A stretch of DNA of 64,000 bases from Pistricoccus aurantiacus (GCF_007954585.1 NZ_CP042382.1:3534001-3598000); one strand, 5' to 3'. Counted from the first letter of the stretch, positions 34,425 through 43,217 are shown. The notes: generated from the letters alone by a model not told the origin. Numbers and translations are program-made.

Positions 34425-35779
34425 GGCGTTTCCCCCAGCGCTTGGCGACGAAGACTTCGTGTCAATGCCTCGTCGCGCCGCGGATCGATGGTCATGCCGT
34501 TGATCGCCGGCACCAAGTCATCCACGATCACGGTTTCGCCGATGGAAAGCCCCTCGGCGATCACCGCCAGGTCATGCTGCTCGAAGGCGACCCTTACCGA
34601 GCGACGCTCCAGTCGCTGCTGCTCGTCAACCAGGTAGACCTCTCCCTGATGAACCGCCGCGGCCGGCACCACCATCACCGGCTCCGGTGAGCTGGCCGCC
34701 AGTCGTACCTGCACATACATGTCCCGCACCAGCGCAGGGCTCGTCAACGGCGACACCTGCCGGTAGGGATCGTCAATTCGCACCACGACCTGGGCGGTAC
34801 GGGTGGCCGGATCCAGGCCGTTGGCGATCCGCACGACCCGGGCCGGCCAGCGAGCCCCTTTCCCGGCCACCAGGGACACCTCGGCCTCGATGACGGAGAA
34901 ATCCAGGCGCTGGGCGATGTCCAAGGTCTCGTCATCCGCATCGCGAACGGTCTGGGTACCGAGCAGGCGGCGCAGCATGTCCATCGGCACCTGGGCCACT
35001 ACCTCGGCGGCCTCGATGCCGTCGGCGCTGAACAATCGCTGACCGGCGTTGATGTACTGATGAAGCTCTGCTTCGACCTCCCCCAGGCGCAGATCAAAGG
35101 GCGCGACGAAACGAGTGTCTTCGAGATCCTGGCGGGCCTGCGCCAGTCTGGTGGATGCCTGTTCGGCCCGGGCTTCCAGGCGCTGGCGTCGCGAGGGAAT
35201 CAGCTGTAATTCATTTTCCAACGACTGCACGGTCTGGCGTTGAGAAAGCGCTGCACGCTCTTCCGTATCCAGGCGAGAACGCGACACCGAACCGCTATTC
35301 GCCAGGCGTCGGATACGCGCCAACTCCTGTTCTGCCAAACGCAGACGCTCGCGCTCCAAGGCAAGCAGTCGCCCCGTGTTTTCGGCCTCCATTTCCAGCT
35401 GGGCCTGCTCCGCGGCTAGACTGGCCAGCTCCGCTTTGGCCTCGGCCTCGGCCAGCCGATAGCGGCTGGGATCGATCTCCAGCATCAGGGTGTCTTTCGT
35501 CAGTAGCGTGCCGCTTTCCAGTCCGGGATGGCGCTCGACGACCCGGCCCGGCACGTTGGCGATGGCATCCCAGCGCCGTGCGGGACGTGCAGTGCCGTAA
35601 CCCCGGGCCTCGACGGCGAGAGGCATTAGCCCAGCCTCGATGACTCGCACCGTCGGTGCGGTCGCGACGGCCTCATCTCGCGAAGGCGCCTGTCGATTGG
35701 CCACGAACCACACTACCAGACCGATCCCCACTACCAGACCCAGCGCGATAAACAGTCCTCGCCCCCAAACTTTTTTCAT
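34421..35779 (-). CDS. RND efflux periplasmic adaptor
   Basis: The 452-residue membrane-fusion protein has an N-terminal anchor (GLFIALGLVVGIGLVVWFVA), a lipoyl half, a coiled coil of about 130 residues rich in Leu, Glu, Arg and Gln, the second lipoyl half (FVAPFDLRLGEVEAE) and a beta-barrel and proximal domain. It links the RND pump to an outer-membrane channel. It overlaps both the TetR gene (4 bases) and the pump gene (4 bases). Confidence 0.9.
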   Translation of the reverse strand: MKKVWGRGLFIALGLVVGIGLVVWFVANRQAPSRDEAVATAPTVRVIEAGLMPLAVEARGYGTARPARRWDAIANVPGRVVERHPGLESGTLLTKDTLMLEIDPSRYRLAEAEAKAELASLAAEQAQLEMEAENTGRLLALERERLRLAEQELARIRRLANSGSVSRSRLDTEERAALSQRQTVQSLENELQLIPSRRQRLEARAEQASTRLAQARQDLEDTRFVAPFDLRLGEVEAELHQYINAGQRLFSADGIEAAEVVAQVPMDMLRRLLGTQTVRDADDETLDIAQRLDFSVIEAEVSLVAGKGARWPARVVRIANGLDPATRTAQVVVRIDDPYRQVSPLTSPALVRDMYVQVRLAASSPEPVMVVPAAAVHQGEVYLVDEQQRLERRSVRVAFEQHDLAVIAEGLSIGETVIVDDLVPAINGMTIDPRRDEALTRSLRRQALGETP

Positions 35780-36387
35780 GACGCCTCTCCGGCCTGAATG
35801 CCACGTCGATAGAGCAGGAAGGCCCCCGGCGCCTGCTCCGCGATGCGCTGCACGTTCCCGGCGATCAGCGACTGCACCACCAGTCCCTGCAGAGTGCCGA
35901 TGAACTGGGTCGCCGCCGCCTCGATATCCAGGTCGCCACGCAGTTCACCGCTTGCCTTGCCTCTAGTCAGAAGAGCCGCAAGCCGTTCGCGGTACCTGGC
36001 CAATATGGAGCGTACCAGGCGCGTGGCAGGCGTCGGCTCTGCGTGCTGCAACTGTCCCAGCATCAGGCGCGGTACCCCGGGATGTTCGGTGATGAAATCG
36101 ATGTGTGCCATGAACATGGCCTCCAAGGTCGCCAGCGACGTCCCGTCCCGAGCCACGGTCTTGTCGAGACGCCGCATGACCTGCTCGGCGACCCAGGCCA
36201 TGACCGCCTGCCAGATCTCGTCCTTGCTGCTGAAATGGCGAAACAGCGCCCCCTGGGTTACCTTCATGCGCTCGGCGATGGCAGCCGTGGTAATGCGTGC
36301 GGGATCCTGCTCCGCGCACAGCTCCACCACGGTACGCACGGTCAACTCCTTGCGTTCTTCAGCAGGCAGGTGACGAGTTCGTGTCAT
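35776..36387 (-). CDS. TetR-family regulator of the RND pump operon
   Basis: The 203-residue protein has a helix-turn-helix at about 30-55 (TTAAIAERMKVTQGALFRHF) and a C-terminal helical domain for ligand sensing. The ATG at 36387 is chosen because GGGG lies about 6 bases upstream; a TTG 12 bases earlier is possible. It is the first gene of the pump operon. A perfect palindrome (36401-36422) lies 14 bases before the start and is probably its own operator, giving autorepression. The inducer is unknown. Confidence 0.88.
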   Translation of the reverse strand: MTRTRHLPAEERKELTVRTVVELCAEQDPARITTAAIAERMKVTQGALFRHFSSKDEIWQAVMAWVAEQVMRRLDKTVARDGTSLATLEAMFMAHIDFITEHPGVPRLMLGQLQHAEPTPATRLVRSILARYRERLAALLTRGKASGELRGDLDIEAAATQFIGTLQGLVVQSLIAGNVQRIAEQAPGAFLLYRRGIQAGEAS

Positions 36388-36400
36388 GGTTTTCCCCAAA

Positions 36401-36422
36401 AGATAGTAACCAGTTACTATCT
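36401..36422. promoter_or_regulatory. Perfect palindromic TetR operator
   Basis: The arms AGATAGTAAC and GTTACTATCT are separated by two bases, a typical TetR-family operator. It lies directly upstream of the TetR/adaptor/RND operon and would cover its promoter. Confidence 0.7.
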
Positions 36423-36559
36423 TAGCCGGGAACCTTGACCTTTTCTATCTTGGCTTCGCATTTCGTGGCGTATCATTCGCCATGCCGGAAGATTATCGAC
36501 CTCTGAATGCTCATGCCACAAACTGACAAACCTACCGTTTTTCATCTGGAGTCATCGAC

Positions 36560-37765
36560 ATGGACGGCCCCTCGACCACCACGCTCTTGATCCTTTTCAT
36601 CGGACTCTCGACCGCGGCGGCCATGCTCCTGCGCACCGGGTGCGAGCGTATCGGCATACCGCCATTGGTAGGGTTTCTGCTGCTGGGTATCGGTATCGCT
36701 ACTCTGGATGCGAACGTCGGCATGCTCACGGCGGAGACCGAGGTGGGAATCGAACTACTCGCGCAGTTGGGGCTGGTGGCCCTGCTGTTTCGCGTGGGAC
36801 TGGGGCTTGATCCACGTCGGCTGCTCGCCAAACTGCCAAGCGCTAGCGTGATCTGGTTGGGCAATATCGCCATCGCGGGACTCATGGGCTATGCGGTAGC
36901 GCAGTGGGTGCTCGGACTGGAACTGATACCCTCGCTGGTAATCGCCGTCGCTCTGACCGCGACCAGCATCGGCGTGATCATTCCGGTCTGGGAAGATGCC
37001 GGCGTCCTGAACAGCGACGCCGGCACACTTACCGTCGATGTGGCCGAACTCGACGACATCTCGGGCATCGTGCTGATGGCCCTGCTGTTTGCGGTGCTGC
37101 CGGTGCTCAAGGACGGGAATGGCGCTTTCTGGCTCTCGGTAGGTGCCGCCGCAGGCGAACTGGCGCTGCTCTTTGGTGGCTTCGTCATCTTCTGCTGGCT
37201 GTTCGCCCGCTACCTCACTCCGCGGCTCTATCGCTTCCTGCATCGCTGGGAACGGACCCCGGAGCACCTGCTCACCGTGATTGCCCTCGGCGCGGTGATC
37301 GCCGGTATCGCCGAAGTGCTAGGGTTCTCTCTGGCAGTAGGAGCGCTGTTCGCCGGGATCGTCTTCAGCGCCTATCCGGAACAGGTGCGCTCCAATGGTG
37401 CCTACGACCTACTCTACGACTTCTTCACACCTTACTTCTTCGTCGCCATCGGTCTACACCTCGACCCGACGCTGATTCTACCGGCGCTCGGTGTCGGTCT
37501 GGTGCTGCTGATCGCCGCGGTGGCCGGCAAGCTGATCGGCACCTATCTGCCCGCGTGGCTGATGACCGACCGGAAGTCGGCATGGCTTATCGCCATCAGC
37601 ATGTTGCCGCGTGCCGAGATAGCCATGGTCATCGTGCACCAGGCCTATCAACTCGGCCCCTGGGCAATCGACGCCGAACTCTATGGCGCCATGGCGGTAG
37701 TGGCACTGGCGACCTGTCTGTTCACGCCGCCGCTGCTGGGGCGTCTGCTGACGCGGTCAGCATGA
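36560..37765 (+). CDS. CPA2-type cation:proton antiporter
   Basis: The 401-residue protein has about 12 membrane helices with the Na+/H+ exchanger domain pattern, for example SLVIAVALTATSIGVIIPVW, DVAELDDISGIVLMALL (Asp residues in the core helix) and GFSLAVGALFAGIVFS. It lacks the RCK/TrkA-N domain of full-length KefB, so it is the short form. It may exchange Na+ or K+ for protons. TGGAG lies about 9 bases before the start. It is divergent from the TetR operon. Confidence 0.85.
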   Translation: MDGPSTTTLLILFIGLSTAAAMLLRTGCERIGIPPLVGFLLLGIGIATLDANVGMLTAETEVGIELLAQLGLVALLFRVGLGLDPRRLLAKLPSASVIWLGNIAIAGLMGYAVAQWVLGLELIPSLVIAVALTATSIGVIIPVWEDAGVLNSDAGTLTVDVAELDDISGIVLMALLFAVLPVLKDGNGAFWLSVGAAAGELALLFGGFVIFCWLFARYLTPRLYRFLHRWERTPEHLLTVIALGAVIAGIAEVLGFSLAVGALFAGIVFSAYPEQVRSNGAYDLLYDFFTPYFFVAIGLHLDPTLILPALGVGLVLLIAAVAGKLIGTYLPAWLMTDRKSAWLIAISMLPRAEIAMVIVHQAYQLGPWAIDAELYGAMAVVALATCLFTPPLLGRLLTRSA

Positions 37766-37771
37766 CAACGC

Positions 37772-37960
37772 TTACGGCTCATTTTTTGCCAACGCCCCGG
37801 CCCACTCAGGCATGGTCTCGTCCATTGCTGGATTGGGGGCCTCAAGAAAGGTGATGACGAAACGGTTCTCGAGTTCGCAGACGCCGATCGAGCACGGTCG
37901 AGGCGCCATGGTCAGATATTTGGTGGCGCGAATGTCCTCGGCGGTCCCGCTTTCAGGCAG
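37772..37960 (-). pseudogene. Broken second copy of the gene at 41210-41620
   Basis: The minus-strand frame of 63 codons ending at the TAA at 37772 closely matches the C-terminal part of the intact protein at 41210-41620: LPESGTAEDIRATKYL, then TMAPRPCSIGVCELENRFVI and EAPNPAMDETMPEWAGALA. Between TKYL and TMAPRP it lacks about 12 codons present in the intact copy. The 5' part is replaced by an IS5-family fragment at the LPES point. It is therefore a disrupted paralogue or duplicate. Confidence 0.8.
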
Positions 37961-38193
37961 GGTTGGGGAAATAAGATGGCGACAGCGCCTCGATCAGCCG
38001 TTGCCAGGGCACCAACACATCCATCCGGGCCAGAAACCGCTCGCGGCGGGTGGTTTTCTTCTTGTTCTGGTACTCAACCTGGGCGAACGAGATTTGTTTC
38101 ATCGGACGGCTCTGTCAGACGGTGGCAGGAAGGTGAGATTCTATCTCGCCGGTGGCGATCAGGCAGCTGTAGTGAGATTTATGCAGCGTTTCC
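37953..38193 (-). mobile_element. IS5-family transposase fragment (N-terminal part)
   Basis: The 49-residue minus-strand frame from the ATG at 38102 (MKQISFAQVEYQNKKKTTRR, then ERFLARMDVLVPWQRLIEAL) matches the conserved N-terminus of IS5-family transposases. It is cut off where the broken gene copy begins. Upstream, GGAAACGCTGCATAAATC (minus strand, 38193-38176) looks like an IS5-type terminal repeat, followed by TTAA, which fits the YTAR target. Only the left end of the element remains. Confidence 0.7.
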
Positions 38194-38222
38194 TTAAGTC
38201 TTTTTATTTTACTGACCTTCCA

Positions 38223-39229
38223 TAAACTTCCTAATAAATGGGTGAGGCCCGCAAAAGCCGCTGAACCCAGCCACGATAGCGTTTGATCCAGCGGGTGGTG
38301 CGGTGTAGCCACTCCCCAGTGTCAGGGCACTCCTGAACGCCCGATTGGCACAGCGGCGTTTCAGCCAACTCCATACTGCTTCGATGGGATTCAACTCGGG
38401 CGCGTAAGGCGCGACAACGGTGCCCCGGCGCATTGTCCCAGACGATACACAGCTTGCCTGGCCAATAGCGCAGCAGTGTCTTCAGGAAGGCGACGATATC
38501 GACTCCTTTCACCGTGCTCGACGTCCACTGGAAATAGCTGCGTCCTTCGGTCGAGACGGCGCCGATCACCGTGTGACGCGGCGACTGGCCGCGCTTGCCC
38601 TTGACGACCGGCGTCTGGCCCACCGGGGCAAACGTCTTCACATGAGGCGAGCAGAGGTGAAAGCTCGACTCATCGACGAAGATCAGCGTTTCGCTCCGGA
38701 CCTCGGCCTGTTTTTTTAATGCCGGCCAGAGCTGCGCTCGCCAGTGGTCGATGGTGGCCTCATCGCGTCGGCTATCCCGGCGTTTGGGCACTTGCCAGGT
38801 CCAGCCCCATTGCCGAAGCAGGTCACTGATCTTCGAGGTGCTGTAACGGACATCGGTCAGGCGTGCGATGGCATCGGCGATACGTTGCGTCGTCCAGCGC
38901 TGATCCTCGTAGCCGAAGCCTTCCGGGCCCAGCGCTTTCAGTGCCGCCAACACCCGAGGCACGAGCTCGGCAGGCAGGCGTGGCGGCCGACCGGATCGCG
39001 GTTGGGTCTTGAGGGCCGCTTCGCCGCCCTGGCGCGCTCGAGCGACCCATTGGCTGACAGCGCCTTGGGTAACCTCCAGGCGTCGGGCGGCTTCCGATTG
39101 GCTCATGCCGTCCTCGACCCACTTGACGGCAAGGGAACGGCGATAGGCGTGAGCGGAGTCCTGTAGCATAGCGATCACGTGTCAGTGTGTGTCCTCGGTC
39201 GACAGGCATGCCATTATGAAGTTCCTGTA
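38223..39229 (-). mobile_element. Decayed IS630-family insertion sequence
   Basis: A transposase gene with IS630 features fills this span. Both ends have AACTTC facing inward next to TA (38223-38230 and 39218-39229), consistent with the TA target of the family, but the terminal repeats are imperfect. The transposase is frameshifted, so the element should be immobile. Confidence 0.6.
38231..39169 (-). pseudogene. IS630-family transposase, frameshifted
   Basis: The N-terminal helix-turn-helix (SQSEAARRLEVTQGAVSQWV) and the first two catalytic aspartates (IFVDESSFH and IVWDNAPGH) are in one frame. The third motif (LNPIEAVWSWLKR) is in another frame, directly after DNAPGH, and the usual 20 or so residues between them are missing. 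The C-terminal HRTTRWIKRYRGWVQRLLR returns to the first frame. A deletion plus two shifts therefore break the enzyme. A GTG at 39178 could also start it. Confidence 0.8.
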
Positions 39230-39255
39230 TCGTCAGTAATACTCAAGGAGTCGAT

Positions 39256-40449
39256 ATGAAAAAGATTGTAATAAAGGGTAATGCAGAAGAAGGAGCAATA
39301 AAGCAAGCAGAAAACTGCCTTGTTGAGGCAGAAGCCATGCTGCTCATGGCGGACAATCACAAAGGTTACGGCATGCCGGTAGGCGGAGTCGGCGTCTACA
39401 AGGATAGAATACCCCCTGCCGGCGTCGGGTTCGACATTGCCTGCGGCAACAAGGCGGTCAAGACCAATTTAAAATTGGAAGATATCGAAGACAGGTTGGA
39501 GCCTTTAGCCGATACCATCTTTGAAACTTTATCTTTTGGAGTCGGTGGAGAAAATAAAACCACCGTGGAACATGAGTTGTTCGATGACCCGGTCTGGGAC
39601 GAGTCCAATTTTCTGAAGAGCTCCCCCCGACTGAAGACAATCGCACAAGCGCAGCTTGGCTCGATTGGCGCCGGCAATCACTATGTGGATGTTTTTACGG
39701 ATGAAAGCGGCAACACCTGGGTTGGCGTTCATTTTGGATCAAGAAACCTGGGGCATAGTATCGCGTCGCATTTCATGGAATTGGCCGGCGACAATCTGAA
39801 TATCATGGATGAAACGCCCCATACGTTAGATGTGAATTCGGAGGCAGGTCAGGACTACATCGCCTGTATGAAACTGGCGGGAGTTTACGCCTATGCCGGC
39901 CGAGACTGGGTGTGCGATACCGTGGTGAAAATCCTCGGTGGGGAGATCATCGACGAAGTCCACAATCATCATAACTACGCCTGGCTCGAAGAGCATGACG
40001 GCGAAAATTACTGGATCGTGCGAAAAGGAGCAACCCCGGCATTTCCCAACCAGCGAGGATTTGTCGGGGCATCCATGGAAGATGACTCGGTAGTCTTGAT
40101 GGGTGTGGACAGTGATGAATCCCGAGAAATTTTCTACTCAACCGTGCATGGAGCCGGGCGCGTCATGTCGCGAACTCAAGCCAAAGGCAAAAGGCGTAAA
40201 GTCAAGACCGAAAGAACAAGACCGGACGGGGCTACCTACGAATTTGTAGAATATGTGCACGAAGGTGGTGCGGTAAACTTCGACGATGTAAAAGACCGAA
40301 TAGAAAAGAAAGGCGTTATTTTAAGAGGAGCGAGCGCCGACGAAGCACCGGAAGTTTATAAGGAATTGTCGGAAGTGCTGGAAGCACATGAAGGGACAAT
40401 AAAAATCCTGCACACACTACGTCCACTGATCGTATGTATGGCCGAATAA
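39256..40449 (+). CDS. rtcB: RtcB-family RNA ligase
   Basis: The 397-residue protein has the RtcB metal and guanylation motifs: PAGVGFDIACGN (Cys), GSIGAGNHYVDV, VHFGSRNLGH, HNHHNYAW, VRKGATPA and HGAGRVMSR with the guanylated-histidine site. RtcB joins RNA ends bearing 2',3'-cyclic phosphate or 3'-phosphate to 5'-OH in a GTP- and Mn-dependent reaction. No rtcA, rtcR or archease gene is nearby. The gene is visibly more AT-rich than its neighbours and sits directly after an IS scar, suggesting transfer. Some relatives have DIGCG where this has DIACG. AAGGAG lies about 8 bases before the ATG. Confidence 0.88.
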   Translation: MKKIVIKGNAEEGAIKQAENCLVEAEAMLLMADNHKGYGMPVGGVGVYKDRIPPAGVGFDIACGNKAVKTNLKLEDIEDRLEPLADTIFETLSFGVGGENKTTVEHELFDDPVWDESNFLKSSPRLKTIAQAQLGSIGAGNHYVDVFTDESGNTWVGVHFGSRNLGHSIASHFMELAGDNLNIMDETPHTLDVNSEAGQDYIACMKLAGVYAYAGRDWVCDTVVKILGGEIIDEVHNHHNYAWLEEHDGENYWIVRKGATPAFPNQRGFVGASMEDDSVVLMGVDSDESREIFYSTVHGAGRVMSRTQAKGKRRKVKTERTRPDGATYEFVEYVHEGGAVNFDDVKDRIEKKGVILRGASADEAPEVYKELSEVLEAHEGTIKILHTLRPLIVCMAE

Positions 40450-40561
40450 CGGTAAAGAGCATAACCGTCGACACTTCCAATACCAGGCAAACGGGCACCC
40501 TACACCAGATACTCGACGGCTCGGATGCCCTCAGCGATTTTACTCTCAAAAAGCGAGCGAG

Positions 40562-41002
40562 CTAGCGCACGACGACCACAGCACAGGGCGCCACATGCAG
40601 CACACGGTGGGAAACACTGCCGAGGACTAGACTTCTGATATTGCTGTTTCCGCGGCTTCCCATCACCACCGCATCGACACCCAGGCGTTCCGCCTCCGCT
40701 ACGATGGTCTGCGCCGGCTGACCCGCTCGCACGACGGGTTGCAACTGCTTGTTGTCGAGACCGACCTGCTGACAGGCCTGTTCGATAACGGCCAGCCCGG
40801 CCGGCTGCACCATTGCTTCCGCATTGGTGGCTATGACTCCGGCAGCCCGGCCCATGGCATCCTCCGCAAGGGGCGGCTCCTGTACATTGAGGACGTATAG
40901 GCTTCCTTCAGCGGTATCGACCAGACTGGCAGCTAGTTTGAGCGCCGTGCAGGAATGGGCTGAGCCGTCGATGGGCACCAGAATTGACTGATACATATAC
41001 AT
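40562..41002 (-). CDS. Universal stress protein UspA family
   Basis: The 146-residue protein has the single UspA domain: ILVPIDGSAHSCTAL at the start and the ATP-binding motif MGSRGNSNIRSLVLGSVS (G-2X-G-9X-G-S). UspA proteins accumulate under growth arrest and redox stress. GGAGG lies 5 bases before the ATG. An FNR-like box is centred about 82 bases upstream, consistent with induction at low oxygen. It is transcribed on its own, opposite to rtcB. Confidence 0.9.
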   Translation of the reverse strand: MYMYQSILVPIDGSAHSCTALKLAASLVDTAEGSLYVLNVQEPPLAEDAMGRAAGVIATNAEAMVQPAGLAVIEQACQQVGLDNKQLQPVVRAGQPAQTIVAEAERLGVDAVVMGSRGNSNIRSLVLGSVSHRVLHVAPCAVVVVR

Positions 41003-41077
41003 ATGCGCCTCCGAAATATGCGTGATAGCAATGCTTCATGCCTAGTAGCCAAGTTAGCGTAACAGCGATAAATCTAC

Positions 41078-41091
41078 ATGATCTGGATCAA
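41078..41091. promoter_or_regulatory. FNR/ANR-like box before uspA
   Basis: ATGAT CTGG ATCAA matches the FNR consensus TTGAT-N4-ATCAA at 9 of 10 defined bases. On the minus strand, TAACTT at 41056-41051 lies where a class II promoter -10 hexamer would be expected. Confidence 0.55.
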
Positions 41092-41146
41092 TAGAAGAGA
41101 GTGGCGCCATTTCACACCGCAACGCACTTCGCTGCAGCGGAATCTC

Positions 41147-41196
41147 AAAAACTCGCGGGCTTGACTCCGCTTGTGGTTCGATTCAAGTCCGCGAGC
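41147..41196 (-). terminator. Strong intrinsic terminator after the 41210 gene
   Basis: A 13-bp stem (CTCGCGGGCTTGA at 41152-41164 and TCAAGTCCGCGAG at 41183-41195, one mismatch) with an 18-base loop is followed on the minus strand by TTTTT. It should end the minus-strand operon of 41210-43135. Confidence 0.8.
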
Positions 41197-41209
41197 GAAA
41201 ACAGCCTTA

Positions 41210-41620
41210 TCACGAAGGTGTATCCGGCTTGGCCTTCACCAGCGCCTTGACCCATTCCCCCATGGTCTCGTTCATCGCGGGGTTTGGCGCTTCGAGAAAG
41301 GCAATGACAAAACGATCATCAAGCTCGCAGACCCCCATCGAACGCGGCCGGGGCGCCATGGCCAGGGGATTAGGCAGCTTGAGGCCAAAACAGAATACCA
41401 GATGCTTGGCGGCGCGGATGTTCTCGGCGATCTCGCCCTCCGGCAGCGAACGCGTATGCGCGTAATGATCGAACTCGGCGATCAGGCAGGCTCGCGGATC
41501 TGCTTCCACCTTGCTGCGAAAGAAGGCAATGATCTCGTCCACCGATTTGAAGCTCGTTTCGGCCTTGAGTAGATCGAGATGCTGAGTGGGATACTTGTCC
41601 ATGAAAAGCGTGTGCTGCAC
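41210..41620 (-). CDS. Conserved protein of unknown function
   Basis: The 136-residue protein is not placed in a named family with confidence (possibly DUF6858). It has no signal peptide or membrane segment and looks cytosolic and globular, with a conserved C-terminal MAPRPRSMGVCELDDRF and FLEAPNPAMNETMGEWV. The start is GTG at 41620, with GGAGG 9 bases upstream; an ATG 18 bases later is the alternative. It lies 21 bases after the transporter gene, in the same minus-strand operon, and a strong terminator follows. A broken copy lies at 37772-37960. Confidence 0.75.
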   Translation of the reverse strand: MQHTLFMDKYPTQHLDLLKAETSFKSVDEIIAFFRSKVEADPRACLIAEFDHYAHTRSLPEGEIAENIRAAKHLVFCFGLKLPNPLAMAPRPRSMGVCELDDRFVIAFLEAPNPAMNETMGEWVKALVKAKPDTPS

Positions 41621-41641
41621 GGGATAGTTCCTCCAAGGTAA

Positions 41642-42607
41642 TCAGGCCAGCTTGGTGCCGAAGAATCGGTCGCTGAGCTTCACGTACCAGGCGGCGGACT
41701 GCACCTGGATGATGTAGGCGACGGCGATGAGCAGCGCCGCATCCGCGCTGGCCTCGCCGAAGGCGTTCATGGCCAGGGCCAGGGCGATCGACAGATTGCG
41801 CATCACCGTGCCGTACACCAGGGCGATGGCGTCCCCACGAGGCAGCAGGCGCCTGGCGACGAAGGTGCTGAAGACGTAGTTGAAGGCGTAAAGGACGAAC
41901 AGCGGCACGAGGATATCGAGCAGCATCTCCGGATGCGCCACGAGCTCTCCTCCTTTCATGGCGATGGCCACGAAGACGACTCCCAGCACCCCCAGGGTCG
42001 AAAGCGGCGGAAACCGTGGCGCCCAGCGCTGCTGATAGTCCTGCTGCCCGTAGCGGCGAATCAGATAGGCCTGGGTGAGCTGGCCCGCCAGCATGGGTAG
42101 GAACACGACCAGGGCGATCTGCAGGAAGACGGCGATCAGGTCCACCGGCACCGCCGCGCCCATCAGCCATTGCACGTAGAACGGCGTGGCCAGGGAGCCG
42201 AGAATCAGACCCACCACCGTCATCTTGATCGCCGCGGCAAGATTGCCCTTGGCGAACCCGGTCCAGGCGATGGTCATCCCGCTGGTCGGCAGCAATGAAG
42301 CCAGCAGCAATCCAAGCGCGAGATAGGGCTGCTCCGGAAACCACAGCCGCCCCAAGGCGAAGGCGACGAAAGGGATGATCGCGAAGTTGATGAACTGGGC
42401 CAGCAGCTGCGCCTTGACGTCCCCACCTTCGAACAGCTTACGCAGCTTGAGATTGACCATCATCGGATAGACCATCAGCAGCGTCAGCGGCACGATCAGC
42501 GTTCGCAGCCAGTCCGTCGACGCCATCAGGCCGTAGGCCAGACCCAGCAGCATCGCCGCCGGAATGGCCAGGGTCAGATTGCCGGTCATGCGGGAAAGCA
42601 GGCTCAT
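41642..42607 (-). CDS. Bile acid:sodium symporter / ACR3-like transporter
   Basis: The 321-residue membrane protein has about ten helices in the BASS/ACR3 fold, with LLASLLPTSGMTIAWTGFAK as the fourth-helix signature and RNLSIALALAMNAFG as the ninth. ACR3 arsenite exporters have a cysteine in the fourth helix, and none is seen here, so arsenic transport is doubtful. The start at 42607 has GAGGAG about 7 bases upstream. It lies between a DsrE-like gene and the unknown gene, opposite an ArsR gene that probably regulates it. A sulfur-compound or organic anion substrate is inferred from context. Confidence 0.75.
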   Translation of the reverse strand: MSLLSRMTGNLTLAIPAAMLLGLAYGLMASTDWLRTLIVPLTLLMVYPMMVNLKLRKLFEGGDVKAQLLAQFINFAIIPFVAFALGRLWFPEQPYLALGLLLASLLPTSGMTIAWTGFAKGNLAAAIKMTVVGLILGSLATPFYVQWLMGAAVPVDLIAVFLQIALVVFLPMLAGQLTQAYLIRRYGQQDYQQRWAPRFPPLSTLGVLGVVFVAIAMKGGELVAHPEMLLDILVPLFVLYAFNYVFSTFVARRLLPRGDAIALVYGTVMRNLSIALALAMNAFGEASADAALLIAVAYIIQVQSAAWYVKLSDRFFGTKLA

Positions 42608-42661
42608 TACCGGCTCCTCTGCAACCAACGGCCGCCCGGAAGACGACCGTTCGTTTGATGC

Positions 42662-43135
42662 CTAGAAGTGAAAGACCTTGGTGTCGGAATCACGCATCAT
42701 CTCGGCCATGGACGGTGGCTGAGCGACGCTCACGCCCTCGCGCAGATCGCTTTCCTGATAATCGCTGTTGGGCAGGTAGAGCGCACAGACCGCCACGTCC
42801 GCGCCGTCATCCATGATCATCTGCAGCAGCCCCTCGGGTTTCATGTCCCTGGGTGCCAGCGCGGACTCGCTCTGATAGTCCGAGATCGCCAGATCCCCGG
42901 CCTGGTCGCAGAGCAGGATATTCAACTCCGTGCCCTGCTGCTGCATGGTGCGGGACAGCACCATGGCCATGCCCTGGGTCTGCAGCGAATCGCTGGTGAC
43001 GATCACCATGGCCTTCTCCGCGGCGCCTGCCTGGGTGGAATCTTCAGAGCTTGCCTGGGAGGCGACGCTGGCACCAAGCCCCAGTGCGAGGGTGGCCAGC
43101 GGCAGAAAGAGACGGGTGAAGCGGGATGAGATCAT
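42662..43135 (-). CDS. Periplasmic DsrE-like protein
   Basis: The 157-residue protein has a signal peptide (ending near ASVASQASS) and a DsrE/F-type fold pattern: MVIVTSDSLQTQGMAMVLSR, then ELNILLCDQAGDLAI and a conserved VAVCALYLPNS cysteine. DsrE-like proteins carry sulfur on cysteines as persulfides, or bind adenylates. GGAGAA lies about 6 bases before the start. It is divergent from the ArsR regulator and heads the minus-strand operon. The role in sulfur handling is inferred. Confidence 0.65.
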   Translation of the reverse strand: MISSRFTRLFLPLATLALGLGASVASQASSEDSTQAGAAEKAMVIVTSDSLQTQGMAMVLSRTMQQQGTELNILLCDQAGDLAISDYQSESALAPRDMKPEGLLQMIMDDGADVAVCALYLPNSDYQESDLREGVSVAQPPSMAEMMRDSDTKVFHF

Positions 43136-43217
43136 CGGTTTTCTCCTTGAAATGTGTCTCTCGATGGGAGAGCGCCCTTCCCGGTAATGGGAAAGTAATT
43201 ACACCATAGCCTTTCAC

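Noticed and set aside
36904-37854. 316-codon frame on the plus strand inside the antiporter gene
   Set aside because: It is an alternate frame of the CPA2 antiporter with arginine-rich shadow composition and no start support.
37812-38225. 137-codon plus-strand frame in the IS scar
   Set aside because: The opposite strand encodes the recognisable gene remnant and IS5 fragment.
41165-41190. GGTTCGATTC-like sequence resembling a tRNA T-arm
   Set aside because: It lies in the loop and arm of the long terminator hairpin at 41147-41196; no acceptor or anticodon arms are present.
41642-42607. Arsenite exporter Acr3 call
   Set aside because: The fourth-helix cysteine needed for arsenite transport is absent and no arsC or other ars genes are adjacent.
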